Assembly (NCBI GenBank): GCA_036505275.1 | Contig: DASXTS010000098.1 | Coordinates: 1-15,681 of the forward strand | Reading direction: 5' to 3' | DNA length: 15,681 bases | Source: DASXTS01 sp036505275 | Lineage (GTDB): Bacteria > Actinomycetota > Actinomycetes > Mycobacteriales > Pseudonocardiaceae | Part shown: piece after piece, positions 1-6,071 of the stretch | How the letters are laid out: each line of letters starts with the position of its first letter | How positions within the stretch are numbered: the stretch's first letter is position 1 | Made by a program: the position numbers and the translations under genes | Notes under the pieces: generated by a model | The model's database searches: none | Seen by the model: the letters and a program-made list of their open reading frames with translations, nothing else | Told to the model about the DNA's origin: nothing

Positions 1-1
1 G

Positions 2-1561
2 CTGCACGACACGTACGGCTTCCCGATCGACCTCACCCTGGAGATGGCGGCCGAGCACGGCCTGAGCGTGGACCACGAGGGCTTCCGGCGGCTGATGACC
101 GAGCAGCGCGAGCGGGCCAGGGCGGACGCCGCGGCCCGCAAGACCGGGCACGCCGACCTGTCCGCGTACCGGTCGGTGCTGGAGGAGCACGGCGGCACGG
201 ACTTCCTCGGCTACACCGACCTGGCGGCGGACGCGACGGTGGTCGGGCTGCTGGTCGGCGGTGTCGGGGTACCTGCCGCCGGCGCCGGCACCGAGGTCGA
301 ACTGGTGCTGGACCGCAGCCCGTTCTACGCCGAGGGCGGCGGGCAGCTCGCGGACACCGGCATGCTCACCGGCGACGGGTTCGCCGTCGAGGTGCGCGAC
401 GTGCAGTCCCCGGTCGCGGGGGTCACCGTGCACCGCGGCGTGGTCCGCGCCGGCGAGGTGACCCTGGACGCGCCGGTGCGGGCCGAGGTCGATGTCGACC
501 GCCGGCAGGCGATCTCCCGCTCGCACTCCGCGACCCACCTGGTGCACGCCGGCTTCCGCAAGGCGCTCGGCGAGCAGGCCGCGCAGGCCGGCTCGCAGAA
601 TTCGCCCGGCCGGCTGCGGTTCGACTTCACCTCGCCGGGTGGCGCGGTGCCGCCGAGCGTGCTCGCCGACGTCGAGGACGAGGTGAACGCCGTGCTGCTG
701 GAGAACCTCGACGTGCACGCGTTCGTCACCTCGCAGGAGGAAGCGCGGCGGCTCGGCGCGCTGGCCATGTTCGGCGAGAAGTACGGCGACGCGGTGCGTG
801 TCGTCGAGATCGGCGACTACTCCCGCGAGCTGTGCGGCGGCACGCACGTGCACCGCACCGGCCAGCTCGGCGTGGTCAAGCTGCTGTCCGAGTCCTCCAT
901 CGGCTCCGGCATCCGGCGCGTCGAGGCCCTGGTCGGGCTGGACGCGTTCCGCTTCCTCGCCCGCGAGCATGTGGTGGTCAGCCAGCTCGCCGACGCCCTC
1001 AAAGCGCGCCCCGAGGAGCTGCCGGAGCGGATCTCCGCCGTGCTCGAGCGGGTACGGGTGGCCGAGCGGGAGCTGGAGCGGCTCCGTGCCGCCGCGGTGC
1101 TCTCCTCGGCCGGCGAGCTGGCCTCGGCCGCCGAGGACGCCGGCGGCGTGGCCCTGGTGGCGGCCAGGGTGGCGGACGGGGTGAGCGGCAACGACCTGCG
1201 CGCGCTGGCCGGCGACCTCCGCGGCCGCCTCGGCGACCGGCCAGGTGTGGTGGCGCTGTTCTCGGTGTCGGACCACGGGGCCGGCCCATCGAGCGGCCCA
1301 TCCGGCGGGAAGGTGTCCTTCGTCGTCGCCACCACCGCGGCGGCACGCGAGCGCGGGCTGGCCGCCGGCGCGCTGGTGCCGTCGTTCAGCCCGGCCGTCA
1401 GCGGCCGCGGCGGCGGCAAGCCGGATCTCGCCCAGGGCGGCGGCACCGATCCGTCCGGGGTGGCCAAGGCGATCGAGCTGCTCCGTGCCGAGGTCACCCA
1501 GATAGCGGGCGGCCAGATAGCAGGCGGCCAGATAGCAGGCGGCCAGATAGCAGGCAGGTAG
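2..1561 (+). CDS. alaS: Alanyl-tRNA synthetase, C-terminal part (5' end cut by window edge)
   Basis: Charges tRNA-Ala with alanine and edits mischarged Ser/Gly in the cytoplasm. The frame is open from base 2 and begins LHDTYGFPIDLTLEM, a core AlaRS motif, so the catalytic N-terminus lies upstream of the window. In order one sees the linker, the editing domain with the metal-binding motif HSATHLVHAG (around base 525) and its partner CGGTHVHRTG (around base 835), then a coiled-coil-like Glu/Arg/Leu stretch (about 1010-1100). The C-Ala domain follows, with the glycine-rich GGGKPDLAQGGG signature near 1411-1445. The normal end of the family is shortly after the helix ending EVTQIAGG. Here the protein continues with four QIAGG-type repeats encoded by a 15-bp tandem repeat. 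The TAG stop overlaps the GTG start of ruvX by one base. Identity is certain; only the tail is unusual. Confidence 0.97.
   Translation: MHDTYGFPIDLTLEMAAEHGLSVDHEGFRRLMTEQRERARADAAARKTGHADLSAYRSVLEEHGGTDFLGYTDLAADATVVGLLVGGVGVPAAGAGTEVELVLDRSPFYAEGGGQLADTGMLTGDGFAVEVRDVQSPVAGVTVHRGVVRAGEVTLDAPVRAEVDVDRRQAISRSHSATHLVHAGFRKALGEQAAQAGSQNSPGRLRFDFTSPGGAVPPSVLADVEDEVNAVLLENLDVHAFVTSQEEARRLGALAMFGEKYGDAVRVVEIGDYSRELCGGTHVHRTGQLGVVKLLSESSIGSGIRRVEALVGLDAFRFLAREHVVVSQLADALKARPEELPERISAVLERVRVAERELERLRAAAVLSSAGELASAAEDAGGVALVAARVADGVSGNDLRALAGDLRGRLGDRPGVVALFSVSDHGAGPSSGPSGGKVSFVVATTAAARERGLAAGALVPSFSPAVSGRGGGKPDLAQGGGTDPSGVAKAIELLRAEVTQIAGGQIAGGQIAGGQIAGR
1499..1558 (+). repeat. Four 15-bp tandem repeats at the 3' end of alaS
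   Basis: Four head-to-tail copies of CAGATAGC(A/G)GGCGGC occupy 1499-1513, 1514-1528, 1529-1543 and 1544-1558. Copies 2 and 3 are identical, copy 1 differs by one base and copy 4 by its last two bases. The repeats are in frame and encode QIAGG three times, then QIAGR, immediately before the stop. Each copy uses the isoleucine codon ATA, which is rare in GC-rich actinobacteria. The 15-bp period keeps the frame, so copy-number change would only lengthen or shorten the tail. Confidence 0.95.
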
Positions 1562-2025
1562 TGCCGGATCCGCCGCCGGATACTCCGTTGGTGGGACGCC
1601 GCCTGGGTGTGGACGTGGGTTCTGTCCGGGTGGGCGTCGCCATGAGTGATCCGAACGGCGTACTGGCCACTCCGCTGACTACCCTGTCGAGGGATCAGCG
1701 GGTCGGCGCGGACCTCGAACGCCTCGCCGAGCTCGTTGCCGAGCATGAGGTGGTCGAGGTGGTGGTTGGTCTACCCCGCACGCTCGCCGGCCGGCATGGA
1801 CCGGCCGCGGTGGACGCGCAGGCCTATGCGGCCGCGCTGGCCGAGCGGATTGCTCCGGTGCCCGTGCGGCTGACCGACGAGCGGCTGTCCACGGTGGCGG
1901 CCACCCGGTCGCTGCGGGCCGGTGGCGTGCCGGGGCGCCGGCAGCGGGCCGTGGTCGACCAGGCCGCCGCCGTGCAGATCCTGCAGTCCTGGCTGGACGC
2001 GCGCAGTGATCGGGGCGAGCGGTGA
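1561..2025 (+). CDS. ruvX: RuvX/YqgF family Holliday junction resolvase-like nuclease
   Basis: RNase H-fold protein of 154 residues, the usual length for the family. Members process the 5' end of pre-16S rRNA (E. coli YqgF) or act as Holliday junction resolvase-like nucleases. Visible acidic residues fit the active site: D18 in GVDVGSVRVGVA, E107 in LTDERLSTV, and D133 in VVDQAAAVQIL; the VVGLPRTLAG strand is at residues 68-77. The GTG start at 1561 is chosen because it overlaps the alaS stop (TAGTG), and the first conserved strand begins about 15 residues in. The 3' end overlaps mltG by four bases (GTGA). The alaS-ruvX-mltG order is widely conserved, so co-transcription and translational coupling are likely. 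Which of the two reported activities matters here cannot be read from sequence. Confidence 0.93.
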   Translation: MPDPPPDTPLVGRRLGVDVGSVRVGVAMSDPNGVLATPLTTLSRDQRVGADLERLAELVAEHEVVEVVVGLPRTLAGRHGPAAVDAQAYAAALAERIAPVPVRLTDERLSTVAATRSLRAGGVPGRRQRAVVDQAAAVQILQSWLDARSDRGER

Positions 2026-3248
2026 GCCGCGGCGACGACCTGAGGCTGTTCGGCCCGGCGTCGACCGCCGGTCGCGATCGCCGTGGCGGCTCGCCGCGGG
2101 TCCGGCGCGCGGCGGCCAGGCGGCGCCGGCGCAGGGGTTGGCTCACCTCGCTCGTGCTGCTCGTACTGCTGGCCGGGCTGGGCGCCGGCGCCTGGTACGG
2201 CTGGCGTGAGCTGCGTGGCATCGGTGACATCCCGGACTACGCCGGTACCGGGGAAAAGGACCTGGTCGTCGAGGTCGCGGACGGGGCTACCACCGCTGCG
2301 ATCGGCTCGGAGCTGGCCAAGTCGGACGTGGTGGCCAGCGGCGCCGGGTTCGTGCGGGCCGCCGCGGGCAACGCCAAGATCCGCGCCGTGCAGCCGGGTT
2401 TCTACGTGATGAAGACCAGGATGTCGGCGGCGTCCGCGGTGACCAGGCTGACCGACCCGGCCGCACGGGTCGGCCAGCTGGAGATCCGTGGCGGCATGCA
2501 GCTCGACGACGTCAAGCTGCCCAGCGGCGAGGCCGTGTCCGGCATCCTGTCGCTGCTGTCCAAGGCCAGCTGCGCCGAGCTGAACGGGACGAGCACCTGC
2601 GTGCCGGCCGCTACGCTGCGCGAGGCCATGGTGGAGGCCGACCCGGCAGCCCTCGGGGTGCCGGACTGGGCGCGCGACGCGGCGGCCCGCGCGGAGCCGG
2701 TACGGCGGCTGGAGGGGCTGATCATGCCCGGCCGGTACAACGTGCGGCCGGGCCAGTCCGCCGAGCAGCTGCTCACCACGCTCGTCACGTCCTCGACGCT
2801 GCGATTGCAGGCGGCCGGCCTACCCGGTTCCTCGGTGCCGACCGGCTTCTCGCCGTACCAGGTGCTGGTGATCGCCTCTCTGGTGGAGAAGGAGGGCATC
2901 ACCTCCGACTTCGGCAAGATCGCTCGGGTTATCTACAACCGGCTCGCGCTGCCGACCCAGCTGAAGTTCGACTCCACCGTCAACTACCCGCTGGACCGGC
3001 AGGAGATCCGCACCACCGACGACGACCGGGCGACACCGGGCCCGTACAACACGTACCTCAACATCGGGCTGCCGCCGACCCCGATCGCGGCGGCCAGCGA
3101 CAAGGCGGTCGCGGCCGCGATCAACCCGGAGCCGGGCGGCTGGCTGTTCTTCAACAAGTGCGAGACCGACGGCCGCTCGTGCTTTGCGGTGACCGAGGAG
3201 GAGCACCGGAGCAACGTGGCCGACGCACGGGCCAGGGGCGTGTTCTGA
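2022..3248 (+). CDS. mltG: Endolytic transglycosylase MltG (YceG-like), membrane-anchored
   Basis: Cleaves nascent peptidoglycan strands outside the membrane and is thought to terminate glycan polymerisation. The 408-residue protein has an Arg-rich cytoplasmic N-terminus (residues 18-38) and one membrane segment (about 40-61). A LysM-like region follows, then the YceG catalytic domain. The motif IASLVEKEG places the catalytic glutamate at E289 or E291, followed by ARVIYNRL, a conserved TVNYPL segment, GPYNTY (340-345) and GLPPTPI. All catalytic landmarks are present. Two close cysteine pairs (SC..TC near residues 184-193 and CETDGRSC near the C-terminus) are extracytoplasmic and could form disulfides, which is inference. 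The GTG start overlaps ruvX by four bases. In M. tuberculosis the next gene is aroE; here a non-coding gap follows. Confidence 0.94.
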   Translation: MSRGDDLRLFGPASTAGRDRRGGSPRVRRAAARRRRRRGWLTSLVLLVLLAGLGAGAWYGWRELRGIGDIPDYAGTGEKDLVVEVADGATTAAIGSELAKSDVVASGAGFVRAAAGNAKIRAVQPGFYVMKTRMSAASAVTRLTDPAARVGQLEIRGGMQLDDVKLPSGEAVSGILSLLSKASCAELNGTSTCVPAATLREAMVEADPAALGVPDWARDAAARAEPVRRLEGLIMPGRYNVRPGQSAEQLLTTLVTSSTLRLQAAGLPGSSVPTGFSPYQVLVIASLVEKEGITSDFGKIARVIYNRLALPTQLKFDSTVNYPLDRQEIRTTDDDRATPGPYNTYLNIGLPPTPIAAASDKAVAAAINPEPGGWLFFNKCETDGRSCFAVTEEEHRSNVADARARGVF

Positions 3249-3249
3249 T

Positions 3250-3265
3250 CGCCGCCCCCGCGGCG
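3250..3265 (+). terminator. GC hairpin directly after mltG
   Basis: CGCCGC (3250-3255) and GCGGCG (3260-3265) are perfect complements around a CCCC loop, two bases after the mltG stop. There is no U-tract, which is normal for actinobacterial hairpin terminators, but a 6-bp stem of this composition can also occur by chance in such DNA. Confidence 0.4.
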
Positions 3266-3315
3266 TCGGCGGCGTCCCAGCACGCGAGGATGTGGAATTT
3301 CCCCAATACGACTGG

Positions 3316-3332
3316 GACGATGTCACATCGTC
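3316..3332. promoter_or_regulatory. Perfect 17-bp palindrome, candidate operator
   Basis: GACGATGT-C-ACATCGTC has two perfect 8-bp arms around one central base. It lies in the lowest-GC part of the gap, 68 bp after mltG and 336 bp before the next gene. Odd-centred palindromes of this size are typical sites for dimeric repressors such as TetR or GntR types. No regulator is encoded nearby, so the binding protein is unknown. Confidence 0.45.
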
Positions 3333-3335
3333 ACA

Positions 3336-3361
3336 GTTGGCGGTCGCGGTTGGCGGTCGCA
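3336..3361. repeat. Two 13-bp tandem repeats
   Basis: GTTGGCGGTCGCG (3336-3348) is followed directly by GTTGGCGGTCGCA (3349-3361), then a partial third copy GTTGAC. It begins four bases after the 17-bp palindrome. Function unknown; it may be a slippage product. Confidence 0.8.
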
Positions 3362-3607
3362 GTTGACCGGGGCCCCAGCCTGCGAGGGTCTCCGGGGTCC
3401 CGGCCGCCTGCGGCCAGCCCGACGCTGGCCAGCCCCCCTGCCTGCCAAAGGCGGATCCGCTCTTGGCCTGGCCAGGTTGGCCCGGGCCACTACGTTGGGT
3501 CAACACTCGGGCGACCGGGTGAGCCGCCAGCGCGCCGAGCGTGTCGCACGGTGACTAGCCGAGGTGATCCCCCGCGCCGAAGTTCCGTGGGCCCGGCATC
3601 CGCGGCC

Positions 3608-3616
3608 TGTGGACAA
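3608..3616 (-). promoter_or_regulatory. DnaA-box-like 9-mer
   Basis: TGTGGACAA on the plus strand reads TTGTCCACA on the minus strand, matching the DnaA box form favoured in GC-rich actinobacteria. It is a single copy without an adjacent cluster, so this is not an origin. It might titrate DnaA or regulate the adjacent prepilin peptidase promoter, or be chance. Confidence 0.4.
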
Positions 3617-3633
3617 CTCCCGCCTTCGTGATC

Positions 3634-3660
3634 TTGGTACAGCCTGCGGTCGGACACAAT
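3634..3660 (+). promoter_or_regulatory. Possible promoter for the prepilin peptidase gene
   Basis: TTGGTA (3634-3639) and CACAAT (3655-3660) lie 15 bp apart. The latter ends eight bases before the ATG at 3669, which would give an almost leaderless transcript. No Shine-Dalgarno sequence precedes the ATG, consistent with this. Both boxes deviate from consensus and the spacing is short. Confidence 0.3.
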
Positions 3661-3668
3661 GGCACGCC

Positions 3669-4280
3669 ATGGGGACGGTGATCGCCGGGACGGCCGGCGC
3701 GGCGGCGGGGTGGTCGGCGCGGGCGGTGCTGATCCGGCTTCGCCGGCCGGTGCGGCTGCCGTCGGCCGTGCCGGAGGCGGTCCTGGCCGCGCTCTGGGCG
3801 CTGTCCGCCGCGCGGAACCTGCCGCCGTGGTGGCTGCCGGTGCCGGCTGCGGTGGCCTGGCTCGCCGTGGTGCTCACCGCCACGGACCTTCGGCACCGCA
3901 GGCTGCCGGACGCCGTCACCGTGCCGGCCTATCCGGTCACGGCGGTGCTGCTGGCCGTGGCTGGCCTCGCCGGGCCCGGACCGGGGCTAGCGGCGCGGGC
4001 CGCGGCGGGCGGCGCGCTGCTGCTGGCCGTGCACGCGGGCGTGCACCTCGCGGCCCCGAGGCAGCTCGGCGCCGGTGACGTCAAGCTTGCCGGGCCGATC
4101 GGCGCCGTGCTCGGCGCGGTGTCCTGGTCGGCGCTGCTGGCCGGCCCGGTGCTGGCGGCCGTGGTCACCGCGGCGCTCGCGGTCGCCCTCCGGGGCCGGA
4201 CCGCGCCGCACGGGCCGGGCCTGCTGGCCGCCGCCCTGCTAGCCGCACTCTTTCCGGCTGCCGGGGCACTGGCCGGCTGA
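3669..4280 (+). CDS. Prepilin peptidase, A24 family, peptidase-only form
   Basis: Integral membrane aspartyl protease of the type IV prepilin peptidase family, which cleaves class III signal peptides of pilin-like proteins (type IV or Tad/Flp pili). It has 203 residues, mostly hydrophobic Ala/Leu/Val segments consistent with 5-7 membrane helices. Both catalytic aspartates are present: D73 in TATDLRHRRLPD and D137 in the GAGDVK motif. The N-terminal methylating domain of PilD is absent, as in the small actinobacterial homologues found beside aroC. The ATG at 3669 is chosen because it precedes the first hydrophobic segment; a GTG at 3678 is the alternative. No pilin or pilus ATPase gene is in the window, so its substrate is not local. 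It ends 28 bp before aroC. Confidence 0.85.
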   Translation: MGTVIAGTAGAAAGWSARAVLIRLRRPVRLPSAVPEAVLAALWALSAARNLPPWWLPVPAAVAWLAVVLTATDLRHRRLPDAVTVPAYPVTAVLLAVAGLAGPGPGLAARAAAGGALLLAVHAGVHLAAPRQLGAGDVKLAGPIGAVLGAVSWSALLAGPVLAAVVTAALAVALRGRTAPHGPGLLAAALLAALFPAAGALAG

Positions 4281-4308
4281 CCTGGTCTGCCGTGGGAGGA
4301 TTGCAGCC

Positions 4309-5493
4309 GTGTTGCGCTGGATCACCGCTGGCGAGTCGCACGGACCCGCCCTGGTCGCGGTGCTGGAGGGCATGGTGGCCGGCGTCGAGGTGACCACCAA
4401 GGACGTGACGGCTGAGCTGGCCAGGCGGCGGCTGGGCTACGGCCGCGGTGCGCGGATGAAGTTCGAGGCCGACGAGGTGGAGTTTCTCGGCGGGGTCCGG
4501 CACGGCAGCACCCTCGGCGGGCCCATCGCGATCCGGGTCGGCAACACCGAGTGGCCCAAATGGCAGACCGTCATGGCCGCCGACCCCGTCGACCAGGAAA
4601 TCCTCGCCGACCAGGCCCGCAACGCGCCGCTGACCAGGCCGCGGCCCGGGCACGCCGACCTCGCCGGCATGACCAAGTACGGCTTCGACGACGCCCGCCC
4701 GGTGCTGGAGCGGGCCAGCGCGCGGGAGACCGCCGCGAGGGTGGCGCTGGGCACGGTGGCCAAGGCGTTCCTGCGGCAGGCTCTCGGCGTCGAGGTGGTC
4801 TCCCATGTCGTCTCGCTCGGCGCGGTGGAGGCGCCGGCCGGCTCGGCCCCCGGGCCCGGTGACCTGGAGCGGGTGGACGCCAGCCCGGTCCGGGCGTTCG
4901 ACCCGGCCGCCGGCGAGGCGATGGTCGCGGAGGTGGACGCCGCCAGGCGCGACGGCGACACCATCGGCGGGGTGGTCGAGGTGCTGGCGTACGGGGTGCC
5001 GGTCGGGCTCGGCTCGTACGTGCACGCCGACCGGCGCCTGGACGCCCGGCTGGCCGGCGCGCTGATGAGCATCCAGGCGATGAAGGGCGTCGAGATCGGC
5101 GACGGCTTCGCCACCGCGCGCCGCAGGGGCAGCGTCGCGCACGATGAGATGGCACCCGGCGGCCAGGGCGGCGAGAAGGGCATCGTCCGAGGCACCAACC
5201 GCGCCGGTGGCCTGGAGGGCGGCATGACCAACGGCGAGCCGCTGCGGGTTCGCGTGGCCATGAAGCCGATCTCCACCGTGCCCAGAGCACTGTCCACCGT
5301 GGACGTCGCGACCGGCGAGCCGGCGATCGCGATCAACCAGCGCTCAGACGTCTGCGCCGTGCCGGCCGCGGGTGTCGTCGCAGAGGCGATGGTCGCCCTT
5401 GTGCTAGCCGACGCGGCCCTCGAGAAGTTCGGCGGCGACTCGCTGCCGGAGACCGCCCGCAACGCCCGCGCCTACCGGGAGGCCACACGATGA
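4309..5493 (+). CDS. aroC: Chorismate synthase
   Basis: Converts 5-enolpyruvylshikimate-3-phosphate to chorismate, the last common step to aromatic amino acids and folate; it needs reduced FMN. The 394-residue protein matches the usual actinobacterial length. Seen in order: AGESHGPAL (residues 7-15, catalytic His 11), the RRLGYGRGARMKFEADEVEFLGG region given here only by its ends (RRLGYGRG, EFLGG), RPGHADLAGM with the second conserved histidine H115, ASARETAARVA, SIQAMKGVEIGDGF and GGMTNGEPLRVRVAMKPI. The GTG start at 4309 is set by GGAGGA at 4295-4300 with 8-nt spacing. The ATG of aroK overlaps the stop by four bases (ATGA), so aroC and aroK are translationally coupled. Confidence 0.97.
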   Translation: MLRWITAGESHGPALVAVLEGMVAGVEVTTKDVTAELARRRLGYGRGARMKFEADEVEFLGGVRHGSTLGGPIAIRVGNTEWPKWQTVMAADPVDQEILADQARNAPLTRPRPGHADLAGMTKYGFDDARPVLERASARETAARVALGTVAKAFLRQALGVEVVSHVVSLGAVEAPAGSAPGPGDLERVDASPVRAFDPAAGEAMVAEVDAARRDGDTIGGVVEVLAYGVPVGLGSYVHADRRLDARLAGALMSIQAMKGVEIGDGFATARRRGSVAHDEMAPGGQGGEKGIVRGTNRAGGLEGGMTNGEPLRVRVAMKPISTVPRALSTVDVATGEPAIAINQRSDVCAVPAAGVVAEAMVALVLADAALEKFGGDSLPETARNARAYREATR

Positions 5494-6014
5494 ACAACTC
5501 AGGTCCCGAGCTCATCCTCATCGGCCCGCCCGGTGCCGGAAAGACCACGGTCGGCCGCATGGTGGCGCGGACCCTGGGCATCGACTTCCGTGACTTCGAC
5601 GACGAGATCGAGCGCGAGCACGGCATGCCGGCCGGGGAGCTGGTGGTCGAGGTCGGTCGGGAGCGCTTCCGCGAGCTGGAGCTGCTGATCCTGAAGCGGA
5701 TCCTGCCCGAGCGCACCGGCGTGCTGGCCCTCGGTGGCGGCACCCCGACCTCACCGGGCGTTGCCGAGCTGCTCGAGCCATACCACGTCGTCTACCTCGA
5801 GGTGGACCTGGACAACCTGCTCCGCCGCGAGGGCCTGATCCCGCTGCACCCGTGGCTGCTCCCCAACCCGCGGGCCCACCTGCGCAGGCTCCTCGCCGAG
5901 CGGATGCCGATCTACACCGCGGTGGCCGATGTCATGGTGGCAACCAGCGGCCGCGACCCGCAGGATGTGGCGGCCGAGGTGTTGAGCACGGTGCCGACCA
6001 GCCAACGCGGCTGA
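5490..6014 (+). CDS. aroK: Shikimate kinase, divergent lid
   Basis: Phosphorylates shikimate at O3 with ATP. The 174-residue P-loop kinase has Walker A GPPGAGKTT (residues 12-20), the Mg/shikimate aspartates D35 and D37 in RDFDDEIE, the shikimate-binding R61 in RFRELE, and the GGG turn at 82-84. R138 in ERMPIY matches the R136 position of the M. tuberculosis enzyme. The lid is odd: the family motif RPLL reads HPWL here (H120-L123), so the lid arginine that contacts ATP in characterised enzymes appears replaced by histidine. The residues after it (NPRA) align with the usual actinobacterial lid, which makes the substitution unlikely to be a misalignment. The middle is also poorly conserved, lacking the usual 'TDGE' before the FR motif. 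Position between aroC and aroB supports the assignment; catalytic strength is unknown. Confidence 0.88.
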   Translation: MNNSGPELILIGPPGAGKTTVGRMVARTLGIDFRDFDDEIEREHGMPAGELVVEVGRERFRELELLILKRILPERTGVLALGGGTPTSPGVAELLEPYHVVYLEVDLDNLLRREGLIPLHPWLLPNPRAHLRRLLAERMPIYTAVADVMVATSGRDPQDVAAEVLSTVPTSQRG

Positions 6015-6033
6015 CCGTCGGAGACCGTCGTGC

Positions 6034-6056
6034 CGCAGGGTAGCCGGCCCCCTGCG
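6034..6056 (+). other. GC hairpin between aroK and aroB
   Basis: CGCAGGG (6034-6040) and CCCTGCG (6050-6056) pair perfectly around a 9-nt loop, 20 bases after the aroK stop and 16 bases before the favoured aroB GTG. It could be a weak terminator or an mRNA processing element. Its presence argues slightly against starting aroB at 6030, since the hairpin would then be coding. Confidence 0.4.
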
Positions 6057-6057
6057 C

Positions 6058-6063
6058 TAGCTT
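6058..6063 (+). promoter_or_regulatory. Possible -10 box for a leaderless aroB transcript
   Basis: TAGCTT fits the actinobacterial TANNNT -10 pattern and ends eight bases before the GTG at 6072. No good Shine-Dalgarno sequence precedes that GTG, which fits leaderless translation. No -35 box is visible. Confidence 0.25.
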
Positions 6064-6071
6064 TGGCGGCC

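Larger units (their letters stand above)
3249..3668. other. 420-bp non-coding gap between mltG and the prepilin peptidase gene
   Basis: No reading frame here gives a recognisable protein in either direction. I looked for the AroE landmarks (NVTxP, GAGG, LLxQA) and saw none, so this is neither an intact nor an obviously decaying aroE. The gap holds the post-mltG hairpin, an island of lower GC at about 3290-3340 that contains a perfect palindrome and a short tandem repeat, and then a palindrome-rich stretch. That stretch includes GGCCGC-CT-GCGGCC at 3402-3415, GCTGGCCAGC at 3424-3433, CCTGGCCAGG at 3467-3476 and GGCCCGGGCC at 3479-3488. A DnaA-box-like 9-mer and a possible promoter for the next gene lie at the right end. 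Confidence 0.75.

Noticed and set aside
817..1746. Long open frame antisense to alaS and ruvX (309 codons), like many others on both strands
   Set aside because: Low-complexity Arg/Ser/Pro-rich translation opposite a certain gene; long shadow frames are expected at this GC content.
3363..3554. Small plus-strand frame (TTG start) in the mltG-prepilin peptidase gap
   Set aside because: No ribosome binding site, biased Ala/Arg/Pro composition, no resemblance to AroE or any family I know.
3249..3668. Remnant of an insertion sequence or integrated element causing the aroE gap
   Set aside because: No transposase-like frame, no terminal inverted repeats flanked by target duplications, only short local palindromes.
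6030..6071. Extended aroB N-terminus starting at GTG 6030
   Set aside because: GGAGA lies nearby, but the added 14 residues are not conserved and would be encoded by a hairpin; kept only as an alternative.
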